A stretch of DNA of 64,000 nucleotides, taken from assembly GCF_030409875.1 (NCBI RefSeq), contig NZ_JAUFQR010000001.1, positions 806,001 through 870,000 on the forward strand, written 5' to 3'. Shown piece by piece: positions 56,110 through 63,357 of the stretch. The notes beneath the pieces were generated by a model. That model was not told the origin of the DNA and did not search any database. It was given only the letters and a program-made list of their open reading frames with translations. Each line of letters opens with the position of its first letter. Position 1 is the stretch's first letter. The translations under genes were made by a program, and so were the position numbers. The DNA is from Chryseobacterium tructae. GTDB taxonomy: Bacteria; Bacteroidota; Bacteroidia; Flavobacteriales; Weeksellaceae.

Positions 56110-56184
56110 CAAAAGTATTTCCATCCTTTCTGATAGCTGGTTAGAGAACCTTTAGAATGCTATTAGAAAACTATTAGAAAAGAT
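56110..56184 (-). promoter_or_regulatory. Pump operon promoter with four 11-bp-spaced TTAGA repeats
   Basis: TTAGA begins at 56141, 56152, 56163 and 56174, exactly 11 bp apart, so all four lie on one face of the helix. Reading with the gene (minus strand) the repeats come first, then 24 bp on (TTAGA start to box end) the -7 box TACTTTTG at 56110-56117, then the start codon at 56009. The flanking GTTGCAAAAGTATT matches the mgtC promoter (GTTGCAAAGGTATT). No -33 TTG is evident, as expected if an activator replaces it. Binding by the OmpR-family regulator at 62555 is inference. Confidence 0.8.
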
Positions 56185-56199
56185 GAAATCTCTAAGGGA

Positions 56200-58872
56200 T
56201 TATAGCCATTGCCCGAATTTTTTAATAAACCATTGTTTCACAAATTGGGTAAGAATACAATACCCGGTAAGAATTCCTATCAGGTAAGGAAAATAAGTGA
56301 AAGGTAAAGGCTGTATTTTCAGATATCCTGCCCATGGAGTGAAAGGAATCATAATTCCGATCAACATGATTAAGCTTGTTAATGCTACCACTGGTGCAGC
56401 AGCCCAGCTTTGGATAAATGGAATCTTTTTGGTTCTGATAATATGAACAATCAGGGTTTGAGACAACAGTCCTTCCACAAACCATCCGGTCTGAAATAAA
56501 CTCTGTTGCTCTGGTGCGTTGGCTTTGAAAATAAAGTACATCACAGCAAATGTCACATAATCAAAAATGGAACTCAACGGGCCTATATATAGCATGAATT
56601 TTTTAATACTATCGGCTTCCCATTTTTTGGGTTGCTCCAGAAAATCTTTATCCATCGTATCCCAAGGAATTGAAGATTGTGAAATATCATACAACAGATT
56701 CTGAGTCAAAATTTGTAGAGGCAACATTGGTAGAAAGGGAAGCAATGCACTGGCACCAATCATACTGAACATATTTCCAAAGTTGCTGCTAGCTGTCATT
56801 TTTATATATTTAATAATATTACCAAATGTTCTGCGGCCATAAATAACTCCGCTTCTCAGCACCATTAAGTCTTTTTCGAGCAGAATGATATCTGCACTTT
56901 CTTTGGCAATGTCTGCTCCGGTATCTACAGAAATTCCGACATCTGCTTCTTTAATGGCAGCTGCATCATTGATTCCGTCTCCCATAAATCCAACAGTATG
57001 ACCTTTGGATCTTAATATTTTTACAATGCGTTGTTTTTGTAATGGGCTTACCTTGGCAAAAACGGAATATAAATCCATATCTTTGCTGAGTTCTTCATCG
57101 CTCATATCCTCCAGTTGATCACCAAGCATGATTGTATTGATGGGAATGCCTACATCATTACATATTTTTTTAGCAACAATATCATTGTCTCCGGTAATCA
57201 CTTTTACTTCAATACCTAATTTATGCAAGGCTTTGATACTGGGTTCTGCAGAAGGTTTAGCAGGATCAAGAAATCCAATAAAACCGGTAAGGATAAGGTG
57301 ATTTTCATCTGCAACAGAATAATTGAGTGGATGATCTCCTTCAAATTCTCTGATGGCAACAAGCAAAACACGAAGACCTTCTGCATTGAGTTTTTCAGAC
57401 ATTCTGATGATTTTTTCTTTCATAAGATCATCTAATGGGATAATATTATCATTCTCAATATGAAGACTGTGATCATCGCCTGGATCTAAAGCATATTTAC
57501 ATAAAGAAAGCATTTCTTCTACGGCACCTTTTGAAATCATCAGGTGTTTTCCTTTTGAGGTATTCAGAATAACAGACATCCTTCTTCTTTCAAAGTCAAA
57601 GGGAATTTCATCAACTTTCAGATAGAGTTCATCAGCTTTCATGAGATTATGAACTTCTGCATGATCCAGAACAGCCTGATCCAATAGGTTTTTTAGTCCG
57701 GTTTGATGAAAACTATTGAGGTAAGCCCATTTTAAGACTTCATCATCTTCAAGGCCGCGCACGTTGAGGTGAGTTTCCAGAACAATTTTATCAAGAGTAA
57801 GGGTTCCGGTTTTATCGGTGCAGAGAATATCCATCGCTCCGATATTCTGGATGGCATTCAATCTTTTAACGATTACTTTTTTCTTACTCATGTTAACCGC
57901 ACCTTTGGCTAGGTTGGCGGTAACAATCATGGGCAACATTTCAGGAGTAAGCCCTACTGCAACAGCAATAGCGAATAAGAGAGCCTGCATCCAGTCTCCT
58001 TTTACCAATCCGTTGATAAGAAAAATAATGGGAGTCATAACCAGCATGAATCGGATCAATAAAAAACTTACTTTGTTGACTCCGATATCAAATGCTGTTT
58101 CAGGTCTTTTAGAAGCAAGGCTTCTGCTGATGCTTCCGAAATAAGTAAAAATACTGGTGTTAACAACCACAACGGTAGCTGATCCACTCACTACATTGGT
58201 TCCCATAAAACAGATGTTTTGAAGAGTCAGTGGATTTTTATTTTTTGCATCCCGAATTGTAAAAGCATTCTTTTCAACAGGCAGGGCTTCTCCTGTAAGA
58301 ATAGATTCACTGATGAAAAGGTCTTTACTTTTCAAAATTCTGCAGTCAGCAGGAACCATATCTCCGGCAGAAAGGATCACCATATCTCCGGGAACTATTT
58401 CAGTGATTTCTATTTCTTCATTTTCTTTATATTTTCTTTTGGTAAGACAGCTTGTTTTTACCATTTTTTTCAATGCTTCTGCTGCCTTATTGCTTTTAAA
58501 CTCCTGGATAAATCTTAAAATAGTACTGAACAGAAGCATTATTGAAATAATAATACTTGTACTAAGATCTTTTTCTCCTGCAGGAACAAGAATTACATCG
58601 ATAAATAAAGAGATAACAGCAATACAAACGAGTATATAATTAAATGGATTAAAGAAAGAATGAGCAAACTGTTTCAGCCACGAGGGGGCTTTTTGGGTGG
58701 CAATTTCATTTTTACCGTAAACTTTCAAACGGTCTTTTACTGTATTTTCGCTAAGACCTTCTTCTGAAGTTTCCAGTATAGCGTAAACCATTTTTTCGTT
58801 CTCTGAAGCAGCTTCTTTCAATTTAACAAGAGCTGCTGAGTTGAGATTTTTGTTGGAAGATTTTTTTAACAT
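56200..58872 (-). CDS. mgtA: Magnesium-importing P-type ATPase
   Basis: An 890-residue P3B-type ATPase of the MgtA/MgtB family. Landmarks: actuator motif TGEALPVEK at 193-201, transmembrane-4 motif VGLTPEMLPMIV near 307, phosphorylation site DKTGTLT with Asp353, ATP-binding segment, hinge MGDGINDAAAIKEADVGISVDTGADIAKESADIILLEKDL, and C-terminal helices. The end YIGPLSSIFDYVTFAVMYFIF and LPFLPMLPLQILTQNLLYDISQ are typical MgtA. It imports Mg2+ into the cytoplasm. It follows the MgtC-like gene by 11 bp and shares its promoter at 59691. Confidence 0.95.
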   Translation of the reverse strand: MLKKSSNKNLNSAALVKLKEAASENEKMVYAILETSEEGLSENTVKDRLKVYGKNEIATQKAPSWLKQFAHSFFNPFNYILVCIAVISLFIDVILVPAGEKDLSTSIIISIMLLFSTILRFIQEFKSNKAAEALKKMVKTSCLTKRKYKENEEIEITEIVPGDMVILSAGDMVPADCRILKSKDLFISESILTGEALPVEKNAFTIRDAKNKNPLTLQNICFMGTNVVSGSATVVVVNTSIFTYFGSISRSLASKRPETAFDIGVNKVSFLLIRFMLVMTPIIFLINGLVKGDWMQALLFAIAVAVGLTPEMLPMIVTANLAKGAVNMSKKKVIVKRLNAIQNIGAMDILCTDKTGTLTLDKIVLETHLNVRGLEDDEVLKWAYLNSFHQTGLKNLLDQAVLDHAEVHNLMKADELYLKVDEIPFDFERRRMSVILNTSKGKHLMISKGAVEEMLSLCKYALDPGDDHSLHIENDNIIPLDDLMKEKIIRMSEKLNAEGLRVLLVAIREFEGDHPLNYSVADENHLILTGFIGFLDPAKPSAEPSIKALHKLGIEVKVITGDNDIVAKKICNDVGIPINTIMLGDQLEDMSDEELSKDMDLYSVFAKVSPLQKQRIVKILRSKGHTVGFMGDGINDAAAIKEADVGISVDTGADIAKESADIILLEKDLMVLRSGVIYGRRTFGNIIKYIKMTASSNFGNMFSMIGASALLPFLPMLPLQILTQNLLYDISQSSIPWDTMDKDFLEQPKKWEADSIKKFMLYIGPLSSIFDYVTFAVMYFIFKANAPEQQSLFQTGWFVEGLLSQTLIVHIIRTKKIPFIQSWAAAPVVALTSLIMLIGIMIPFTPWAGYLKIQPLPFTYFPYLIGILTGYCILTQFVKQWFIKKFGQWL

Positions 58873-58883
58873 GGCTTTAATTA

Positions 58884-59582
58884 TTATAAATCATTTTCAG
58901 TTCCTATAATTTCCCAGCTTACCTTGATGACTTTATCTTCAATGGTAAGCCTGCTTGCTGTTTTTTCCATGAAACTGTCCTGTGGAATGGAAGCATGAAC
59001 TTCTGCCGTAATGATGGCATTTTCAGGAACACCATTATCATCGCTGGTAAGAGATTTCAACAGGACTTTATCATTTCCGCTCAATGACTGCATGAGCTGT
59101 ACCCGGATATGATTTTCTACTTCACTTTTACATTTGATACTGAGTAAATATTCGGTGTAATGATTTCTGTTGTTGATATTATTGCCTAGTTTTACCCCTA
59201 ATGGACGGAGAATAAGATGAGTAAGGATAATAAAACCACTGGTAATAGCGGCTTCGAGGGGAAGCCCTAAAGCGGAAAGAGCTCCTACAGATGCAGAGCA
59301 CCAGATGGTGGCAGCAGTATTGAGACCTCTTACAGTAAGACCGTCTTTCATAATGACACCACCGCCCAGAAAGCCGATACCACTAACGATATATGAAGCA
59401 ATTCTGCCCGTGGCATCACCTCCGATCCGGATGGAAAGAAGAACAAATGCTGCGGAGCCAAGACATACTAGAGTATTGGTTCGAAGACCGGCACTTTTTT
59501 GACGCCATTGTCTTTCAAAACCTATGCTGGCACCCAATGCGAATGCCGTGAAGAGACGAAGAGTAAATTCTAACGTATTCAT
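58884..59582 (-). CDS. MgtC/SapB family membrane protein
   Basis: A 232-residue protein. The N-terminal membrane domain is MgtC-like: FTLRLFTAFALGASIGFERQWRQKSAGLRTNTLVCLGSAAFVLLS, IASYIVSGIGFLGGGVIMKDGLTVRGLNTAATIWCSASVGALSALG. The C-terminal ACT-like cytoplasmic domain starts about residue 145. In Salmonella MgtC inhibits the F-type ATP synthase and supports growth in low Mg2+; whether this holds here is unknown. The start MNTLEFTLRLF at 59582 fits the family; 37 further in-frame residues upstream do not. It precedes mgtA by 11 bp, the same pairing as in the Salmonella mgtCB operon. Confidence 0.92.
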   Translation of the reverse strand: MNTLEFTLRLFTAFALGASIGFERQWRQKSAGLRTNTLVCLGSAAFVLLSIRIGGDATGRIASYIVSGIGFLGGGVIMKDGLTVRGLNTAATIWCSASVGALSALGLPLEAAITSGFIILTHLILRPLGVKLGNNINNRNHYTEYLLSIKCKSEVENHIRVQLMQSLSGNDKVLLKSLTSDDNGVPENAIITAEVHASIPQDSFMEKTASRLTIEDKVIKVSWEIIGTENDL

Positions 59583-59690
59583 AACTTTTCTGTTTTTATG
59601 GCACTCAACCGTATACAGAAAAGTATATTGCTGAATGTTAGTTGTTGTAATAATGGGAGGAATCAGTATCCATAGTGATTTTCTTTGTTG

Positions 59691-59765
59691 CAAAGGTATT
59701 GTGACTGATGAAGAAAAGCCGTTAGAAAGGCTTTAGAAAGTTATTAGAAAACTATTAGAGAACTT
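59691..59765 (-). promoter_or_regulatory. mgtC-mgtA promoter with four 11-bp-spaced TTAGA repeats
   Basis: TTAGA begins at 59722, 59733, 59744 and 59755, exactly 11 bp apart. The -7 box TACCTTTG is at 59691-59698, again 24 bp from the nearest repeat and in the same orientation as in the pump operon promoter. The start codon is at 59582, giving a leader of about 100 nt. Confidence 0.8.
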
Positions 59766-59970
59766 GCAGTGAAATTTCTGAAATAAGAATTACCCATCAG
59801 ATGTTATTATTAATTGCTTCTATTTCAGAGAGAATGGGGGTGATTAAGGCTGCACTTTTATATAAGCCTACGAAAAATGGGCTACTAAGCAGAAGATTTT
59901 AATCAAATTTGGAGAACAGAGATTAACAGAATACCAATTTTTAGATTCTTATTGAAACAGATCTGCCAAT

Positions 59971-60006
59971 GGTTACAGATGAACAATTTACTTCTCATCT
60001 GTAACC
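59971..60006. promoter_or_regulatory. 12-bp inverted repeat upstream of the EamA promoter
   Basis: GGTTACAGATGA at 59971 and TCATCTGTAACC at 59995 pair perfectly around a 12-base loop. There is no T-run directly after it, and it sits 23 bp upstream of the -7 box at 60029, so a regulator site is more likely than a terminator. Confidence 0.5.
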
Positions 60007-60028
60007 CTCTTTTAAGGTGAAATTTCAA

Positions 60029-60036
60029 TACATTTG
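60029..60036 (+). promoter_or_regulatory. Candidate -7 element for the EamA gene
   Basis: TACATTTG matches TAnnTTTG exactly. If used it gives a leader of about 110 nt that contains the hairpin at 60101. Confidence 0.5.
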
Positions 60037-60100
60037 CTGTAAATCTCTTTTTATTATGGATCCCAGCAGTTTATAATTTATAGACAAGTGCTTATTTTAT

Positions 60101-60131
60101 CCCTAAAATTCCATGTTTTAGGGCTGTTTTT
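60101..60131 (+). terminator. Terminator-like hairpin in the leader of the EamA gene (possible attenuator)
   Basis: An 8-bp perfect stem (CCCTAAAA with TTTTAGGG), 7-base loop, then CTGTTTTTTA. It lies between the -7 box and the start codon at 60153, where it would stop transcription unless an alternative fold or factor intervenes. Confidence 0.55.
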
Positions 60132-60152
60132 TATGAATTATAAATTAAAAAA

Positions 60153-61004
60153 ATGAAAAAATTAAATACCGCGATACCTGCAACGCTTTTAGCTATTATC
60201 TGTGTGCAAGGTGGAGCATCTATTGCCAAACAGCTTTTTCCGGCTATCGGAGCCATTGGAACTGTCACTTTAAGAATTGTACTTTCAGCTATTTTGCTGA
60301 CCTTAATAAATCGACCAAAATTTTCCCAATTTAATGCACAAAAATGGAAATATTGTGCGATGTACGGGGTAGGATTGGCTTGCATGAACCTTATTTTTTA
60401 TATGGCTATTCAAAGGATTCCTCTTGGGTTGGCTGTTACTGTAGAATTTGCAGGACCTTTATTTCTTGCATTGGCATTATCCCGTAAAGTCCTGGATGTG
60501 GTTTGGGCATTATTAGCTTGTGTAGGAATATTACTTATTGTTCCCTGGCATAGTGATCATATAGATTTATTAGGGCTTGGATTAGCATTTCTGGCAGGGA
60601 TATTCTGGGCTCTTTATATTGTAATGGGTGGAAAAGTTTCTAAAATAATGGACGGTAAAGATGCCGTGACCACGGGAATGATATTTGCCAGTTTGGTGAT
60701 TATTCCTTTTACAATATGGGATGGTGCAGTTTTCAATCTTACACCTACCATCTTTGCAAAAGGGCTAGGAGTAGCTATTCTGTCGAGTGCTTTACCATTT
60801 TCCCTGGAAATGCTGGCTTTAAAAAAACTTCCCGCAAAAACATTCAGTATCTTGATGAGTTTGGAACCAGCATTTGCTGCCCTTTCAGGATTGCTATTCC
60901 TTGCTGAGGAACTTACGTTTCTTCAATGGATTTCTATTAGTTGTGTAATTGCTGCTAGTATTGGAACTACCGTTTTCAATAAAACGGCCACGGCTCATAA
61001 CTAA
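60153..61004 (+). CDS. EamA family transporter (RhtA-like)
   Basis: A 283-residue inner-membrane exporter of the drug/metabolite transporter superfamily with ten predicted helices in two EamA repeats. Landmarks: AIGAIGTVTLRIVLSAILLTLINRP, YGVGLACMNLIFYMAIQRIPLGLAVTVEFAGPLFLAL, ALYIVMGGKVSK, and KKLPAKTFSILMSLEPAFAALSGLLFLAEELTFLQW. The wording is close to RhtA, the threonine/homoserine exporter, but the substrate here is not proven. It is preceded by an unusual leader with an inverted repeat and terminator-like hairpin. It points toward the convergent histidine kinase gene. Confidence 0.92.
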   Translation: MKKLNTAIPATLLAIICVQGGASIAKQLFPAIGAIGTVTLRIVLSAILLTLINRPKFSQFNAQKWKYCAMYGVGLACMNLIFYMAIQRIPLGLAVTVEFAGPLFLALALSRKVLDVVWALLACVGILLIVPWHSDHIDLLGLGLAFLAGIFWALYIVMGGKVSKIMDGKDAVTTGMIFASLVIIPFTIWDGAVFNLTPTIFAKGLGVAILSSALPFSLEMLALKKLPAKTFSILMSLEPAFAALSGLLFLAEELTFLQWISISCVIAASIGTTVFNKTATAHN

Positions 61005-61160
61005 AGATATCAGTATTTTTAAACCATTAAGAGGTAGTAAGATTTTAAAAAAGTTAAGATTCAAATAAATCTGAATGAAGCATTCTTTTAAAATATCTTT
61101 AGATATCTTCATAATACTCTTAACCACTTAATACTTCTTAATGGTTTGAAAAATTAGTTA

Positions 61161-62528
61161 TTAAGCTGTCTCAATATCAAATACCACCATAAAAATAGTT
61201 GTATTATTTTCTGAGGTAACTTTAACTGTTGACTGATGAAGATGAATGATTTTTTCAGTAAGGAAAAGTCCTATTCCGTGCCCTTTTTCTTTTCTGGAGT
61301 TTTCGCTTCTGTAAAAAGGTTCAAAAATGTGAACTAAATCTTCTGCAGAAATGGTGATCCCAGTATTGGTAAAACTGACATAAAGTTTTTCGGTATCTGC
61401 TTTAACGTCTATAGAACATACATGTTCGGGTGAATATTTACAAGCATTATCAATAAGATTATTAAAGGCAACCTGCAACAGATATTCATTTCCCTGTGTT
61501 ATAAGCTGATGTTCTTCTACGGTATCATCAATATTCAGGGAAACTTTATAAGCTGGATTTTCTTTTATAATCTTAGTATATGATTCCAGAAGAACTTCAT
61601 CAATTCGTATTTCTGAGAAGCTGATTTCGTTAGGATCATAACTTGCCTTAGCGAGATCCATTAAGCTGTTGGATAGTTTAACCATATTATGAGCATCCTC
61701 TAAAGCACATTGAATAGTCGACTGATATTCTTCCTTAGTCAGTTCTTTTTCAGAAGCTAATTCCAATTCAGTGATAATTGCGGATAATGGGGTACGAAGT
61801 TCATGTGAGATATTGGAAACAAAATATTTTTGCGAATCAAAAGAATTCTCAAGACGTTCCAGCATTCCATTAAAATTCTGAGCAAGTTCATTAAGCTCAT
61901 CTTTTTCTCCGGTGGTTTTAAGGCGTAGCTGCAATTTTCCGGCAGTAATTTTTTTGATCTGGCTGACCATTTCACTCAGAGGACTCAAAGTTTTTTTGGA
62001 AAGGAATATCCCGGCCAGATAAATGAATAGTAATATACTGATGAAAGAAGCAATACTGATTGTGAGAAGGTGAGTAAGGTATTCATATCCATATTTGTCA
62101 TAGGAAGCAGCGGTAACAGCATAAGTATTTCCATTATGATGATACACCATCCCAACAACCTGTAAATTTTCCAGAAAGAAGCTTATTTTCTTTTTCTCAA
62201 ATATCTGAGTAAGCATTTCCGGTGTTTCTTTTACATAATCTACTTTAGCATCATCATGATAAACAAGTTGATCTTTTGAATCATAGATCGCCACCTGAAC
62301 TTCATTCAGAGTTCTGTTATTATTTCTATACAATTTATGCATTTCCTGCTCCGGTAATGAGCTTTGGAAAAAAAGATCGGCCTTGGCAATGGCCTCATTC
62401 TGTAACTCGCTGTAGAAAGACTTTTCCCTAGCTTCTTTGGAGGAATAATAAATGGTGATACTGTAAACGCTTAAAAGCATTGCAGTAATTAATGTAAAAA
62501 GCAGTGTAAGCCTTGTTCTTATTTTCAT
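61161..62528 (-). CDS. Sensor histidine kinase (HAMP-containing)
   Basis: A 455-residue membrane kinase. Two membrane helices (about 7-27 and 152-176) frame a periplasmic sensor of about 120 residues. A HAMP domain follows (SKKTLSPLSEMVSQIKKITAGKLQLRL), then the dimerisation helix with phospho-acceptor His242 in SNISHELRTPLSAI, and an ATPase domain with N (AFNNLIDNACKYS), F and G boxes (FEPFYRSENSRKEKGHGIGLFLTEKI). The first G box is poor (ADTEKLYVSFTNTG). It lies 26 bp after the response regulator gene. Its place next to the metal pump and Mg genes suggests a metal or envelope signal, by inference. Confidence 0.94.
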   Translation of the reverse strand: MKIRTRLTLLFTLITAMLLSVYSITIYYSSKEAREKSFYSELQNEAIAKADLFFQSSLPEQEMHKLYRNNNRTLNEVQVAIYDSKDQLVYHDDAKVDYVKETPEMLTQIFEKKKISFFLENLQVVGMVYHHNGNTYAVTAASYDKYGYEYLTHLLTISIASFISILLFIYLAGIFLSKKTLSPLSEMVSQIKKITAGKLQLRLKTTGEKDELNELAQNFNGMLERLENSFDSQKYFVSNISHELRTPLSAIITELELASEKELTKEEYQSTIQCALEDAHNMVKLSNSLMDLAKASYDPNEISFSEIRIDEVLLESYTKIIKENPAYKVSLNIDDTVEEHQLITQGNEYLLQVAFNNLIDNACKYSPEHVCSIDVKADTEKLYVSFTNTGITISAEDLVHIFEPFYRSENSRKEKGHGIGLFLTEKIIHLHQSTVKVTSENNTTIFMVVFDIETA

Positions 62529-62554
62529 ATGGAAGAAAATTACACTTTACTGTA

Positions 62555-63256
62555 TTAAATATTTCCCGTTTCGTAGCCTTTTTTCAGAATAAAACCCATT
62601 CCGGCTTTAGTATGGATGAGCTTATTTTCAAAATCTCTGTCAATTTTTTTTCGCAGATAATTGATATATACATCAATAAAGTTGGTTCCGGTATCAAAAT
62701 GAGTTTCCCATACTTTTTCTGCAATATCACTTCTGGAAAGTACTTTTTCAGAATTTTCCATCATGAATTTGAGTAGGTTAAACTCTTTAGGAGTCAGCTT
62801 GATAGGAACCTGATCTCTGCTTACTGTCTTTTGCTCCAGATTCATTTCAATACCTTCATATTTAAGCACAAAAATTTTTTGTTGTCTTTGTTGTGAAAAA
62901 CGCTTCAACAGAACATTGATTCTTGCCACCAACTCACGCATTTCAAAAGGTTTGGTCATATAATCATCAGCTCCGGCATCAAACCCTTCCAATTTATCAT
63001 CTGTTGTTCCTAATGCTGTAAGCATGACCACGGGAAGATTAGGTTTCAAAGCTTTTATTTCATTACAAAATTCAAGACCGCTTTTTTTAGGGAGAACAAT
63101 ATCGGTGACTACCAGGTCATAATTTTTTTGCAATGCCAGTTTCAATCCTGTTGCTCCATCATATGCTGTGCTTACTTCAAATTCAGCTTCCTGAAGCCCT
63201 TTTGTAATAAGCTTAGAAAGTCTGTCATCGTCTTCTACTAATAAAATATGAGGCAT
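62555..63256 (-). CDS. OmpR-family response regulator
   Basis: A 233-residue regulator. The receiver domain has the acidic pair in LVEDDDRL, phospho-acceptor Asp52 in VVTDIVLPKKSG, Thr in MLTALGTTDDKLEGFDAGADDYMTKPF and the conserved Lys. The C-terminal winged helix (LTPKEFNLLKFMMENSEKVLSRSDIAEKVWETHFDTGTNFIDVYINYLRKKID) is of the OmpR/PhoB class, which binds tandem direct repeats 10-11 bp apart. That is the geometry of the TTAGA sites at 56141 and 59722. The start MPHILLVEDDD at 63256 fits the family; a longer frame to 63307 does not. Confidence 0.95.
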   Translation of the reverse strand: MPHILLVEDDDRLSKLITKGLQEAEFEVSTAYDGATGLKLALQKNYDLVVTDIVLPKKSGLEFCNEIKALKPNLPVVMLTALGTTDDKLEGFDAGADDYMTKPFEMRELVARINVLLKRFSQQRQQKIFVLKYEGIEMNLEQKTVSRDQVPIKLTPKEFNLLKFMMENSEKVLSRSDIAEKVWETHFDTGTNFIDVYINYLRKKIDRDFENKLIHTKAGMGFILKKGYETGNI

Positions 63257-63307
63257 AAGAATAGGTGAAGTGTTTTGTGGGTGTAAAGATGAGGTAATAT
63301 TCTTCAC

Positions 63308-63315
63308 AAATGTAA
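63308..63315 (-). promoter_or_regulatory. Candidate -7 element for the two-component operon
   Basis: TACATTTG on the minus strand, 52 bp upstream of the regulator start at 63256. No TTAGA repeat is present here, so autoregulation through those sites is not indicated. Confidence 0.45.
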
Positions 63316-63330
63316 TGAATTCTATTTTGT

Positions 63331-63338
63331 AATTTTGA
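63331..63338 (+). promoter_or_regulatory. Candidate -7 element for the YiiX-like gene
   Basis: TAATTTTG matches TAnnTTTG, 19 bp before the ATG at 63358. It is back to back with the minus-strand element at 63308, so the two promoters would overlap. Confidence 0.4.
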
Positions 63339-63357
63339 CGGATAGAGAATAATTAGA

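Larger units (their letters stand above)
59583..60152. other. Regulatory region between mgtC and the EamA gene
   Basis: 570 bp without a gene. Left part: leader and promoter of mgtC-mgtA with the TTAGA repeats. Right part: a 12-bp inverted repeat at 59971-60006, a -7 box at 60029 and a terminator-like hairpin at 60101, all upstream of the EamA gene. I see no small RNA or riboswitch I can name. Confidence 0.7.

Noticed and set aside
59583..59690. Mg2+ riboswitch in the leader of mgtC-mgtA
   Set aside because: The leader is about 100 nt and shows no extended helices or terminator like those of the M-box or the mgtA leader of Salmonella. The TTAGA repeats give a simpler explanation for control.
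59971..60006. Rho-independent terminator at the 12-bp inverted repeat
   Set aside because: No T-run follows on the plus strand and no gene on either strand ends nearby; it lies just upstream of a -7 box.
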